From contig NZ_LRTR01000043.1 in NCBI RefSeq assembly GCF_001550375.1, positions 1 to 33,980 on the forward strand: a stretch of DNA of 33,980 nt, given 5' to 3'. The translations under genes were made by a program, and so were the position numbers. The notes below the pieces were generated by a model. It did not search any database. It was not told where the DNA came from and saw only the letters and a list, made by a program, of their open reading frames with translations. Shown piece after piece: positions 6,809-13,751 of the stretch. Each line of letters starts with the position of its first letter. Position 1 is the stretch's first letter. The stretch comes from Streptomyces europaeiscabiei (GTDB lineage: Bacteria; Actinomycetota; Actinomycetes; Streptomycetales; Streptomycetaceae).

Positions 6809-7813
6809 TCAGACGCTGACGCCCTTCGAGCGAAGGTAGGCCAGCGGGTCGATGTCCGAGCCGTAGTTGGGGGTGGTGCGGATCTCGAAGTGGAGGTGCG
6901 GCCCGGTGACGTTGCCGGTCGCGCCGGAGAGCCCGATCTGCTGGCCGCCGCTCACGGACTGTCCCGCGGAGACGGAGATCGAGGACAGGTGGGCGTACTG
7001 GGCGTAGTAGCCGTCGGCGAGCTTGATGACGACCTGGTTGCCGTACGCGCCGCCCCAGCCGGCGGAGACGACGGTGCCCGCGCCCACGGACTTGAGGGTG
7101 GTCCCGGTGGGGGCCACGAAGTCGACGCCCGTGTGGTAGCCGCTGGACCACATGCTGCCGGCGGTCTTGTACGCGGTGCCGACGGTGGCGCCCTGGATGG
7201 GCAGGCTGAAGCCGGAGCTGCTGGACGACGAGGACTGGCCGCTCGACGTGGAGGTCGACGCCTGGGTGTCCTTCGACTCCTGCTTCGCGGAGTCGGCGGA
7301 CTTCGACGACTGGGAGGACTCGGCGGCCGTCGAGGACTGCGACAGCTGCGGCTTCGACGACTGCGAGGTACCGCCCGACGCGGCCTGCCCGCCGATCGAC
7401 AGCTTCAGCCCCGGGTGGATCAGCGACGGGTCGGAGCCGATCCTGACGCGGTTGTCCGAGTAGAGCTGCTTCCAGCCCCCCTCGACGTCCTGCTCGTCCG
7501 CGATCTTCGAGAGGTAGTCGCCGACCTTCACCGAGTAGGTCTTGGTCGCCGCCTTCTTGGTGGCGGTCTTCTCCGCCTGCGCGGCCTTCTCGGCCTGCTC
7601 GATCCGTGCGCCCGCCTCGGCCGCGGCCTTCTCGGCGGCGATCGTGGCCGCCTTCTCGGACACACCGGAAACGGCGGCCGTCGGGGTCGCGGCGTGGGCG
7701 CCGGCTGCTCCGATCAACGGCAGCGCGAGCGCCGCGCCACCGGTCCCGGCGGCGGCGATCGAGCGGGTGAAACGCTGGGACTTCGGACGGCGGTGCTTAC
7801 CCTTCGCGGGCAT
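6809..7813 (-). CDS. Secreted LysM + M23 family peptidoglycan endopeptidase
   Basis: This 334-aa cell-wall hydrolase has a signal peptide (basic 1-18, hydrophobic 19-38, cleavage near AHA-A, residues 39-42). It continues with an Ala/Lys/Glu-rich segment (50-90), a LysM peptidoglycan-binding domain (about 92-141, TYSVKVGDYLSKIA...), a Ser-rich linker (145-203) and an M23 metallopeptidase domain (about 205-325). Zinc ligands are H227 and D231 (YHTGVDF) and H308 in HLHFEIR; H275 (YAHL) and H306 are the usual catalytic histidines. It would cleave peptide cross-links in the wall outside the membrane. The ATG at 7813 follows GAGAGG. The long leader carries a c-di-AMP riboswitch, so expression is probably tied to osmotic or wall status. 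Two hairpins end the transcript. Confidence 0.93.
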   Translation of the reverse strand: MPAKGKHRRPKSQRFTRSIAAAGTGGAALALPLIGAAGAHAATPTAAVSGVSEKAATIAAEKAAAEAGARIEQAEKAAQAEKTATKKAATKTYSVKVGDYLSKIADEQDVEGGWKQLYSDNRVRIGSDPSLIHPGLKLSIGGQAASGGTSQSSKPQLSQSSTAAESSQSSKSADSAKQESKDTQASTSTSSGQSSSSSSSGFSLPIQGATVGTAYKTAGSMWSSGYHTGVDFVAPTGTTLKSVGAGTVVSAGWGGAYGNQVVIKLADGYYAQYAHLSSISVSAGQSVSGGQQIGLSGATGNVTGPHLHFEIRTTPNYGSDIDPLAYLRSKGVSV

Positions 7814-7830
7814 GGCGAATTCCTCTCCGG

Positions 7831-7972
7831 CGCCTGCGAGGTGAGCTGTCGGGTGCGGACTGGAGATGTCCGGCCGTGCTTGCGCACGGCTTTACCCCTA
7901 GCCTTTCCGGAGACCGGAACAGGCGGTACTACCTGTGGGTCCCCCGCTCCTGCCGTGGATCAGGTCGGTACG
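7831..7972 (-). promoter_or_regulatory. ydaO/yuaA-type (cyclic di-AMP) riboswitch
   Basis: Read on the - strand, the leader contains in order GCAGGAGCGGGGGACCCA, GGTAGTACCGCC, TAGGGGTAAAGCCG, a GTGC-GCAA-GCAC hairpin, CCGGACATCTCCAGTCCG, and CCCGACAGCTCACCTCGCAG ending just before the ribosome binding site. These match the conserved blocks of the actinobacterial ydaO aptamer. In Streptomyces this class typically precedes genes for wall hydrolases and Rpf proteins and turns expression off when c-di-AMP is high. The outer limits given are approximate. Confidence 0.88.
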
Positions 7973-8019
7973 CGGCTCCGGTCGGCGGCAGGATTGGGCG
8001 TCCGTCCGGATTGACGCCG

Positions 8020-8049
8020 AACGTAAGCGACTTGTGCCCACAGAGACAA
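8020..8049 (-). promoter_or_regulatory. Candidate promoter of the riboswitch-M23 transcript
   Basis: On the - strand, TTGTCT (8049-8044) and TACGTT (8025-8020) are separated by 18 nt, a good match to the vegetative -35/-10 arrangement. Transcription would start near 8013, giving a leader of about 200 nt that contains the whole aptamer. Confidence 0.5.
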
Positions 8050-8277
8050 CCATTGGGACTTCCTGTGCGTCTTCCTCCCTGATCCTTACATCAATTCACG
8101 ATTACACTCCGTAAAAGACCGGACCTGAATATTCCCCAACGCCCTGTAAGCACATAAGAATTACGTGAACATGACGACAGCGGAACGTCACGAATATGAC
8201 GCTGCTCACGCACCTACGTGCCAGTAGGCCTTATTACAGGGCTAGTTGGAATTACGGCTGCATTTCGGACAGATCAC
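8050..8277. other. AT-richer intergenic region with a long-range 9-bp inverted repeat
   Basis: No gene is seen. The stretch is clearly lower in GC than its surroundings. GCCCTGTAA (8141-8149) is the exact reverse complement of TTACAGGGC (8234-8242), and TAAG/CTTA extend the match after a short gap. Between them are related ATGACG copies and the pair TGACG...CGTCA. It lies after the alpha-galactosidase stop and before the M23 promoter; function unknown. Confidence 0.5.
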
Positions 8278-10353
8278 TCAAGTACGACGCAGGCGGATAA
8301 CCGTCGCATCAAGGTCACCGCGCAGCCCCGTCCGCAATCCGTGATGCAACAGCACGGCACCTCGATGCATTTCGCCCGTTTCGCGGCACTCGTACGTTTC
8401 CGTCGGGTCGAGTCCGCGCAGCCGGAGCGGGGCCTGCGGCTCGCCGTACTGCTGGGCCTGGAGCCAGGCGAGGACGACGACCTCGTCGCCGTGGACGTAC
8501 TGCACGGCACTCAGTCCGCCCGTCGGCGGGCGCAGCCGGTAGAGGTCGCCACGCTGCACGACCGGCCGGATCTCCTTGTACAGGCCGACCCATTTCCCTG
8601 CCTCGGCCAGCTCCTCCTCGGTCCACTCCGTGAGGTCGCCGCCGACGCCGAGCACACCCGCCATGGCACTGACGAAGCGGAACCGCAGCGAGCTGACCCG
8701 GCCGTTGAGCTGGTTGTTCGGGCTGTCGGTGACCCACGCGGCCATGGTCCGGGCCGGGTGGATCTGGCTGAAGCCGTGCTGGATGGCGAGCCGGTCGAGC
8801 GGATCGGTGTTGTCGGACGTCCACACCTGGTCCGTCCGTGCCATCACCCCGAGGTCGATCCGGCCGCCGCCGCCCGAGCACGACTCGAACGCCACTCCCG
8901 GGTGCGCGGCCCGCAGCCGGTCCAGCAGCGCGTAGAAGGCATGGACGTGCTCGACCCACAGCTTCTGCGGGTACGGCTCTCCGGGCCAGCCGGCATCCGT
9001 GAAGCAGCGGTTGAAGTCCCACTTCACATAGTCGATCGGCGCGCTGGACAACAGCGCGTCCAGCCGCTCCCAGAGGTACTCCTGGACGTCCTCGCGCGCG
9101 AGGTTGAGTACGAGCTGATTACGCAGCTCCGTCCGCTTTCGTCCCGGTTGGAACTGTGCCCATTCGGGGTGCGCCCGGTACAGCTCGCTGTCCGGGTTGA
9201 CCATCTCGGGCTCGACCCAGATACCGAACTGCATCCCGAGGGCGTGCACATAGTCGGCGAGCGGCTCCAGCCCCTTCGGGAAGCGGTCCGGATTGGGTGT
9301 CCAGTCGCCGAGGCCTGCCCGGTCGCTCGTACGCGCCCCGAACCAGCCGTCGTCCACGACGAACAGCTCGACCCCGATGGCCGCCGCCCGCCGCGCGAGC
9401 GTCTCCTGCTGTTCCTCGGAGATGTCGAACTCGGTGGCCTCCCAGGAGTTGAAGAGCACCGGCCGGTCCTGGTCCGCGTCCGGGATGATGTACGTCCGCT
9501 GGTACGCGTGCCAGGCGCGGCTCGCCCCGCCGAGGCCGCCGTCGCACCACAGGCCGGCGAAGACGGGCGTGGTGAACGTCTCCCCCGTGTCCAGCCGCAG
9601 CAGTCCGGACTCGTCGTATCCGGCGCCGCCGGTGATCTGCACGCGCGCGTCCGCGAGTTGGGCCACCGCGATCCGCCAGGATCCCGACCAGCCGAGGGCG
9701 CAGCCGTAGACCTCGCCGCGCTCCTCGGTGGCGTCGGTGTCGAGGGCGACCCAGGGCAGGTGCTGGTGCCCGGTGTGCCCGCGTCGGCTGCCGATGACCT
9801 TCTCGCCATAGGTGAGGTCCCCGCGCACGAGCCGGGACTCGGCCGCCCACCGCCCGTGCAACTGGGACAGCCGCCAGGTCTCCTCCGCGCGCGACGGCAG
9901 CGTCCAGGTCGCCGAGTCGGCCCGCAGCAGCTCCACCGCCGGTCCGTCGTTGACCAGGGTCACCCAGCGCTCGATCACGTCCTCGCGCAACCGGTAGTGC
10001 AGCGTGATCCCGAGTCCGTCGTCGGTGAACCGCAGCCGCAGCTCGTCGCCGTCGGCCTCGTACTCCCGGAAGGCCCACTCGGTGCCGCGCCGCTCCTGCG
10101 TGCGCACGGAGAGGGCGGGACGGGTGAAACGGGGGCCGCCCTCGACGGGGTACTCCTCGTGTCCGTCGACCGGCGCCTCGAACGGCCAGTACGGCAGCTC
10201 CTGCCGGGCGGCCAGTTCCTCGGCGTCGGCGAGCGCGATCCGGGGACCCCAGTGCAGGTGCAGCAGTTCGTCGTTGTCCGTGAGCCGCAGGGCATAGCTG
10301 CTTCTGGGCCCGGTGAGAAGCCAGGTCCGGCCGTCTGCGCCGATTTCCAACAT
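8278..10353 (-). CDS. GH36 family alpha-galactosidase
   Basis: This is a protein of about 691 aa of glycoside hydrolase family 36, which releases terminal alpha-galactose from oligosaccharides such as melibiose and raffinose. The N-terminal beta-supersandwich covers roughly 1-290. The TIM barrel carries LFNSWEATEF, FVVDDGWFG (about 333-340), FGIWVEPEMVN and KWDFNR with the nucleophile Asp (about 447). It ends with ESCSGGGGRIDLG and SDNTDPLDR with the acid/base Asp (about 515). No signal peptide is seen, so the enzyme is intracellular and probably acts on imported sugars. ATG at 10353 is preferred over the adjacent TTG at 10356; the ribosome binding site (GTGGGG) is mediocre. It is divergent from the phosphatase gene. 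Confidence 0.93.
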   Translation of the reverse strand: MLEIGADGRTWLLTGPRSSYALRLTDNDELLHLHWGPRIALADAEELAARQELPYWPFEAPVDGHEEYPVEGGPRFTRPALSVRTQERRGTEWAFREYEADGDELRLRFTDDGLGITLHYRLREDVIERWVTLVNDGPAVELLRADSATWTLPSRAEETWRLSQLHGRWAAESRLVRGDLTYGEKVIGSRRGHTGHQHLPWVALDTDATEERGEVYGCALGWSGSWRIAVAQLADARVQITGGAGYDESGLLRLDTGETFTTPVFAGLWCDGGLGGASRAWHAYQRTYIIPDADQDRPVLFNSWEATEFDISEEQQETLARRAAAIGVELFVVDDGWFGARTSDRAGLGDWTPNPDRFPKGLEPLADYVHALGMQFGIWVEPEMVNPDSELYRAHPEWAQFQPGRKRTELRNQLVLNLAREDVQEYLWERLDALLSSAPIDYVKWDFNRCFTDAGWPGEPYPQKLWVEHVHAFYALLDRLRAAHPGVAFESCSGGGGRIDLGVMARTDQVWTSDNTDPLDRLAIQHGFSQIHPARTMAAWVTDSPNNQLNGRVSSLRFRFVSAMAGVLGVGGDLTEWTEEELAEAGKWVGLYKEIRPVVQRGDLYRLRPPTGGLSAVQYVHGDEVVVLAWLQAQQYGEPQAPLRLRGLDPTETYECRETGEMHRGAVLLHHGLRTGLRGDLDATVIRLRRT

Positions 10354-10429
10354 CAAGACCCCACAGATTCGAACAGGTGTAATCGAGCCTCAACATCATC
10401 GCAGGTCGCTCCGGGTACTCGACGGCGCC

Positions 10430-10508
10430 TGTGGACAACGTCCACCACGCCTTCCTCGGCGCCTGTGGACAGGTACGGGCGAGCCCCCGCCACAGCCCCT
10501 GTGGACAA
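10430..10508. repeat. Three DnaA-box-like sites
   Basis: TGTGGACAA at 10430-10438, TGTGGACAG at 10464-10472 and TGTGGACAA at 10500-10508 read on the - strand as TTGTCCACA, CTGTCCACA and TTGTCCACA. The first and third equal the Streptomyces DnaA-box consensus. All have the same orientation and are spaced 34 and 36 bp. They lie between the alpha-galactosidase and phosphatase starts. Confidence 0.6.
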
Positions 10509-10537
10509 CTCATTGGCGTACGCACCCATGTCGTATG

Positions 10538-10570
10538 GTCGAGTGCGCGCCTCGGTGTCGAGTGCGCGCC
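10538..10570. repeat. 14-bp direct repeat upstream of the phosphatase gene
   Basis: GTCGAGTGCGCGCC occurs at 10538-10551 and 10557-10570, 19 bp apart and 40 bases before the phosphatase start. A TATGGT at 10534-10539 just before it is a possible -10, with no clear -35. The repeat could be a regulator site in the initially transcribed region. Confidence 0.4.
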
Positions 10571-10610
10571 CGTCGACGATCGCGCCGACGGCCGGATGGG
10601 AGGAGCCCCA

Positions 10611-11408
10611 GTGACGCAGCAGATCCCGTCGACCGAACCCGAGCTGACCGGAGTGCGCAACTTCCGCGATGTGGGCGGTCTGCCGACGGTGGACGGCCGT
10701 CGGGTGCGTCACGGGGTCCTGTTCCGCAGCGGCCACCTCGCGCACGCGACCGACGAGGACGCCGCGTTCCTGACCTCCCTGGGCCTGCACACGGTCTTCG
10801 ACTTCCGCAACGCGGCCGATCTCAAGCTGGAGGGCCCGGACGTCTCGCTGCCCGGCGTGCTCAATGTGAACCTGCCGCTGAGCGACCCGGCGGACGGCGC
10901 CGAGTTCTGGAAGATGGTCCGGGACGGCGATCTGGACCAGCTGCGCGCGCTGTTGGGCGACGGCAAGGCGGCTAGCCGGATGATCGCCTCCTACCGCACG
11001 ATGATCAAGTACCGCACGGCCGAGCACTCCCGTGTGCTGCACGCACTGGCCGAGGACAGCGTGCCCGCGCTGATGCACTGCGCGGCGGGCAAGGACCGCG
11101 CGGGCCTCTCCATCGCCGTCACGCTCCTCGCCCTGGGCGTCGAGCGCGAGGCCGTCGTCACCGACTACCTGGAGTCGAACGCCAAGCACCGCCGTTACAA
11201 GGTGCACCGCAGCAGCACCTCCGCGAGCGCCTGGTCCCCGGAGATCATGGAGCTGCTGAGCCCGCTCTTCGACGCCCGCGCCGAGTACATCCAGGCGGCC
11301 TTCGACACCCTGGAGGCGACCTGGGGCGATGTCGACTCGTATCTGGAGCAGGGCCTGAAGGTGACCCCGCAGACCCGGGAGCGGCTGCGCGAGCGCCTGC
11401 TCGACTAG
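10611..11408 (+). CDS. Tyrosine-protein phosphatase (PTP/DSP-like)
   Basis: This 265-aa cysteine phosphatase has the N-terminal family signature GVRNFRDVGGLPT (about 14-26). The catalytic loop is HCAAGKDRAG (156-165), with nucleophile C157 and phosphate-binding R163, which is the CX5R motif of tyrosine/dual-specificity phosphatases of the Y_phosphatase3 type. No signal peptide or membrane helix is seen. The protein could act on phosphotyrosine proteins or phosphoinositide-like lipids, as relatives do; the substrate is unknown. GTG at 10611 is chosen because GGGAGGAG sits 6-7 nt upstream; the ATG at 10596 overlaps that ribosome binding site. The gene converges on the small membrane-protein gene. 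Confidence 0.88.
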   Translation: MTQQIPSTEPELTGVRNFRDVGGLPTVDGRRVRHGVLFRSGHLAHATDEDAAFLTSLGLHTVFDFRNAADLKLEGPDVSLPGVLNVNLPLSDPADGAEFWKMVRDGDLDQLRALLGDGKAASRMIASYRTMIKYRTAEHSRVLHALAEDSVPALMHCAAGKDRAGLSIAVTLLALGVEREAVVTDYLESNAKHRRYKVHRSSTSASAWSPEIMELLSPLFDARAEYIQAAFDTLEATWGDVDSYLEQGLKVTPQTRERLRERLLD

Positions 11409-11469
11409 TGCCGCGGCACCAGGACGACGCCGGCCCGACCGGAGAGAGCCGACCGCATGAGGGATGCGG

Positions 11470-11592
11470 CTACTGCTCGGCGCCCAGCTCGAACAGCAGG
11501 TAGATGAAGGCCGCGAAGACGTGGCCTACCGCGATGTAGATGATGAGCCGCACCCACAGAGCGCGGGGGAACTTCTCTTCCAGGTCGGTCAT
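11470..11592 (-). CDS. Small single-span membrane protein (DUF6126-like, 40 aa)
   Basis: The 40-aa product starts MTDLEEKFPRALWVRLIIYI and continues as one hydrophobic helix (about residues 13-36) ending LLFELGAEQ. It resembles a conserved short actinobacterial family I recall as DUF6126. Its ATG overlaps the stop of the XRE-cupin regulator by ATGA, so translation is coupled and the two probably work together, for example as a membrane partner of the regulator. The molecular function is unknown. Confidence 0.8.
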   Translation of the reverse strand: MTDLEEKFPRALWVRLIIYIAVGHVFAAFIYLLFELGAEQ

Positions 11593-12230
11593 GGAGTCTC
11601 TCCGGGGGTGATCGGCCCGAGGCACAGCGCGGCGGTCGGGCTCTGCAGAAGGGTGTGGACGAACAGGAGGTCGGCGCCGTCCTGGTCGGCGGCGGCGATG
11701 CGGTGCGGGGTCAGCGAGTCGAAGTGCGCGCTGTCCCCGGGCGCGAGCTGGTGCGCGGTGTCCCCGAGGCGCAGCCGCAGCCGTCCCTTCAGGACGTAGA
11801 GCCACTCCTCGCCGGGATGCACCCGCACGATGTCGCCCTGCGAGCCGTGCGGCACATGGACGCGCAAAGCCTGCATCCCGCGCCCGGAAACGCCCGCCTG
11901 CCAGTACGTCCAGCCGCCGGCCCGAGTGGGCTCCATGTCGGGCGCGTGCAGCACGGCGTCCCGCTCGGCGACCCTCTCGCCGAGCAGCTCCGAGACCGTC
12001 GTACCGTAGACGCGGGCCAGCGCGAGCAGCATCGGCAGCGAGGGCTGACGCTGCCCGGTCTCCAGCCGGGAGAGGTGTGCGGGCGAGAGCGCGGCGGCGC
12101 GGGCAGCGGCCTCCAGAGTGAGGGAGGCCCGGTGGCGCAGGGCCCGCAACTGCGGGGCGACGGCGGGCAGCGCCGCACCCGGCGGTGGCTCGGGAGGGTT
12201 CGTACCCTCGGAGGGGCTCATGCCCTCCAT
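11589..12230 (-). CDS. XRE-family transcriptional regulator with C-terminal cupin domain
   Basis: This 213-aa protein has an XRE helix-turn-helix at about residues 26-84 (LRALRHRASLTLEAAARAAA, then LSPAHLSRLETGQRQPSLPM). A cupin_2 sensor domain follows at about 115-205 (VHPGEEWLYVLKGRLRLRLG, then LAPGDSAHFDSLTPHRI). Such regulators sense small ligands through the cupin barrel. An ATG at 12221 (MSPSEG) preceded by GGAGGG is an alternative start. The gene is preceded within 11 bases by a perfect 17-bp inverted repeat, probably its own operator, and overlaps the 40-aa membrane-protein gene. It follows hpnO on the same strand but looks like a separate module. Confidence 0.88.
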   Translation of the reverse strand: MEGMSPSEGTNPPEPPPGAALPAVAPQLRALRHRASLTLEAAARAAALSPAHLSRLETGQRQPSLPMLLALARVYGTTVSELLGERVAERDAVLHAPDMEPTRAGGWTYWQAGVSGRGMQALRVHVPHGSQGDIVRVHPGEEWLYVLKGRLRLRLGDTAHQLAPGDSAHFDSLTPHRIAAADQDGADLLFVHTLLQSPTAALCLGPITPGETP

Positions 12231-12240
12231 TCAGCCCGAC

Positions 12241-12279
12241 TTTTGCCTCTGCGGCAATTTCCTTGCCGCAGAGGCAAAA
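12241..12279. promoter_or_regulatory. Perfect 17-bp inverted repeat, likely operator of the XRE-cupin gene
   Basis: TTTTGCCTCTGCGGCAA (12241-12257) and its exact reverse complement (12263-12279) flank a 5-nt TTTCC spacer. The right-to-left transcript would read into the start codon 10 bases later. AT-rich ends and GC core in both arms fit a dimeric repressor site rather than an intrinsic terminator, as there is no U-tract on either side. Confidence 0.7.
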
Positions 12280-12341
12280 TCCTTGCGACCCGCCGAAGTC
12301 ACGCACCCGTCGGGCCCCGGCAGGGCTCCTGACGCGCCCCT

Positions 12342-13751
12342 CTATCGGTTGGCCACCGCCTGCTTCACCAGTGTCCTGCCGAAGTCCCACATCAGTCCGC
12401 CCCCGCTGTGCGCGTCGTCCATCACGTCGGTGAAGGCCTCGACGAACCGGTCCACCTCCCGCTCCCCGATGACCAGCGGCGGGATCAGCTTGATCACCTC
12501 CAGATGGTCGCCGGAGACCTGGGTGAGGATCCGGTGCCGTTGCAGCAGCGGTACGACGACCATCTGCGCGAACAGTCCCTTGCGGGCCGCCTGGAGCATC
12601 GTCCAACGGCTGCGCAGCTTCAACGACTTGGGCCTGCCGAACTCGATGCCGATCATCAGCCCCCTGCCGCGTACGTCGCTGAGCAGCTCGTACTTGTCGA
12701 CCAGTGCCGCGAGCCGGGCTTTCAGCGACTCCCCCGTGGCCCGGGCGCCCGCCACGATCCGCTCGTTCTCCATGACCGAGAGGACGGCGAGCCCGGCGGC
12801 CATGGCCTGGGCGTTGGAGCCGAAGCTCGCCGAGTGGACGAGGACGCGGTCCATGGACGAGTAGACCTTCTTGAAGATCCACTCCTTGCCGAGGGTCGCG
12901 CCGACCGGGACATAGCCTCCGGAGAGCGCCTTCGCCACGCACACCAGATCCGGTTCGACCCCGTCCTCGTGGTGGTAGGCGTAGAAGTCCCCGGTCCGCC
13001 CGAGCCCGGTCTGCACCTCGTCGACGATCAGCAGCGCCTTGTGCCGGTGCAGCACCTCCTGGGCGGCGCGCAGATAGCCGGGCGGCGCCTCGTGCACGCC
13101 CTTGCCCTGGATGGGCTCGACGACGAGGGCGGCGACATCGCCCTTCTTCAACTCCCTCGCCAACGCGTCGAGATCACCGAGCGGTACGGCCGTGTCGGGC
13201 AGCAGCGGCGCAAAGCCGTCCCGGAAGCCGTCCTCGCCGTTCACGGAGAGCGAGCCGGTGGTCAGCCCGTGGAAGGCGTGGTCGCAGTACAGGACGCGAG
13301 GTCTGCCGGTGGCGTACCGGGCGAACTTCAGCGCCGTCTCGACGGCCTCCGTGCCGCTGTTGCCGAAGAACACCCGGTCCAGGTGCGGACTGTGGGCGAG
13401 CAGCTTCTCGGCGAGCAGCCCGGGCAGTGGCTGGCAGTCGAAGCGGGTCAGGTCGGCGAGCTGCGCGTCGAGCACGTCGTGCAGCGCCTTGCGGACCACG
13501 GGGTGGTGGCGGCCGAGCCCCATCACCCCGAACCCGGCGAGCATGTCCAGGTACTCGTTGCCGTCCGCGTCCCAGAAGTACGCGCCCTCGGCCCGCTCGT
13601 AGACCTTGTCGAAGCCGATGGTGCGCAGCATGCGCGGGAGTTGGTGGTTGAGGTGCCGGGCGTGGAGTTCGTAGCGCTCGGCGCCGCGCTCGGCCAGGAG
13701 GCTGCCGAGGTCGAACTCCTCCGTACCGGCGGCGGGTTCCGCGGTGGTCAT
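12342..13751 (-). CDS. hpnO: Class III aminotransferase HpnO (hopanoid side-chain amination)
   Basis: This 469-aa PLP-dependent class III aminotransferase has FFGNSGTEAVETALKFAR (128-145), the PLP-ring pair CDHAFHG (156-162), the pyridine-N aspartate in IVDEVQTGLGRTG (D244), and the Schiff-base lysine in CVAKALSGGY (K274). Context in the hopanoid operon identifies it as HpnO, which aminates the ribosylhopane-derived aldehyde to aminobacteriohopanetriol. Its ATG directly abuts the TAA stop of dxs (TAAATG), with GAGGAG 9 nt upstream inside dxs. It is the last gene of the hopanoid transcription unit. Confidence 0.9.
   Translation of the reverse strand: MTTAEPAAGTEEFDLGSLLAERGAERYELHARHLNHQLPRMLRTIGFDKVYERAEGAYFWDADGNEYLDMLAGFGVMGLGRHHPVVRKALHDVLDAQLADLTRFDCQPLPGLLAEKLLAHSPHLDRVFFGNSGTEAVETALKFARYATGRPRVLYCDHAFHGLTTGSLSVNGEDGFRDGFAPLLPDTAVPLGDLDALARELKKGDVAALVVEPIQGKGVHEAPPGYLRAAQEVLHRHKALLIVDEVQTGLGRTGDFYAYHHEDGVEPDLVCVAKALSGGYVPVGATLGKEWIFKKVYSSMDRVLVHSASFGSNAQAMAAGLAVLSVMENERIVAGARATGESLKARLAALVDKYELLSDVRGRGLMIGIEFGRPKSLKLRSRWTMLQAARKGLFAQMVVVPLLQRHRILTQVSGDHLEVIKLIPPLVIGEREVDRFVEAFTDVMDDAHSGGGLMWDFGRTLVKQAVANR

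Noticed and set aside
8218..10614. 798-codon + strand frame opposite the alpha-galactosidase
   Set aside because: Antisense shadow of a gene with complete GH36 motifs; no protein-like composition.
11408..11419. GTGCCGCGGCAC palindrome after the phosphatase stop as terminator
   Set aside because: The arms would be only 4 bp with a usable loop, so it is too weak to call.
12241..12279. 17-bp inverted repeat as terminator of the hopanoid operon
   Set aside because: Neither side has a U-tract and the repeat ends only 10 bases before a start codon, so an operator is more likely. A dual role is not excluded.
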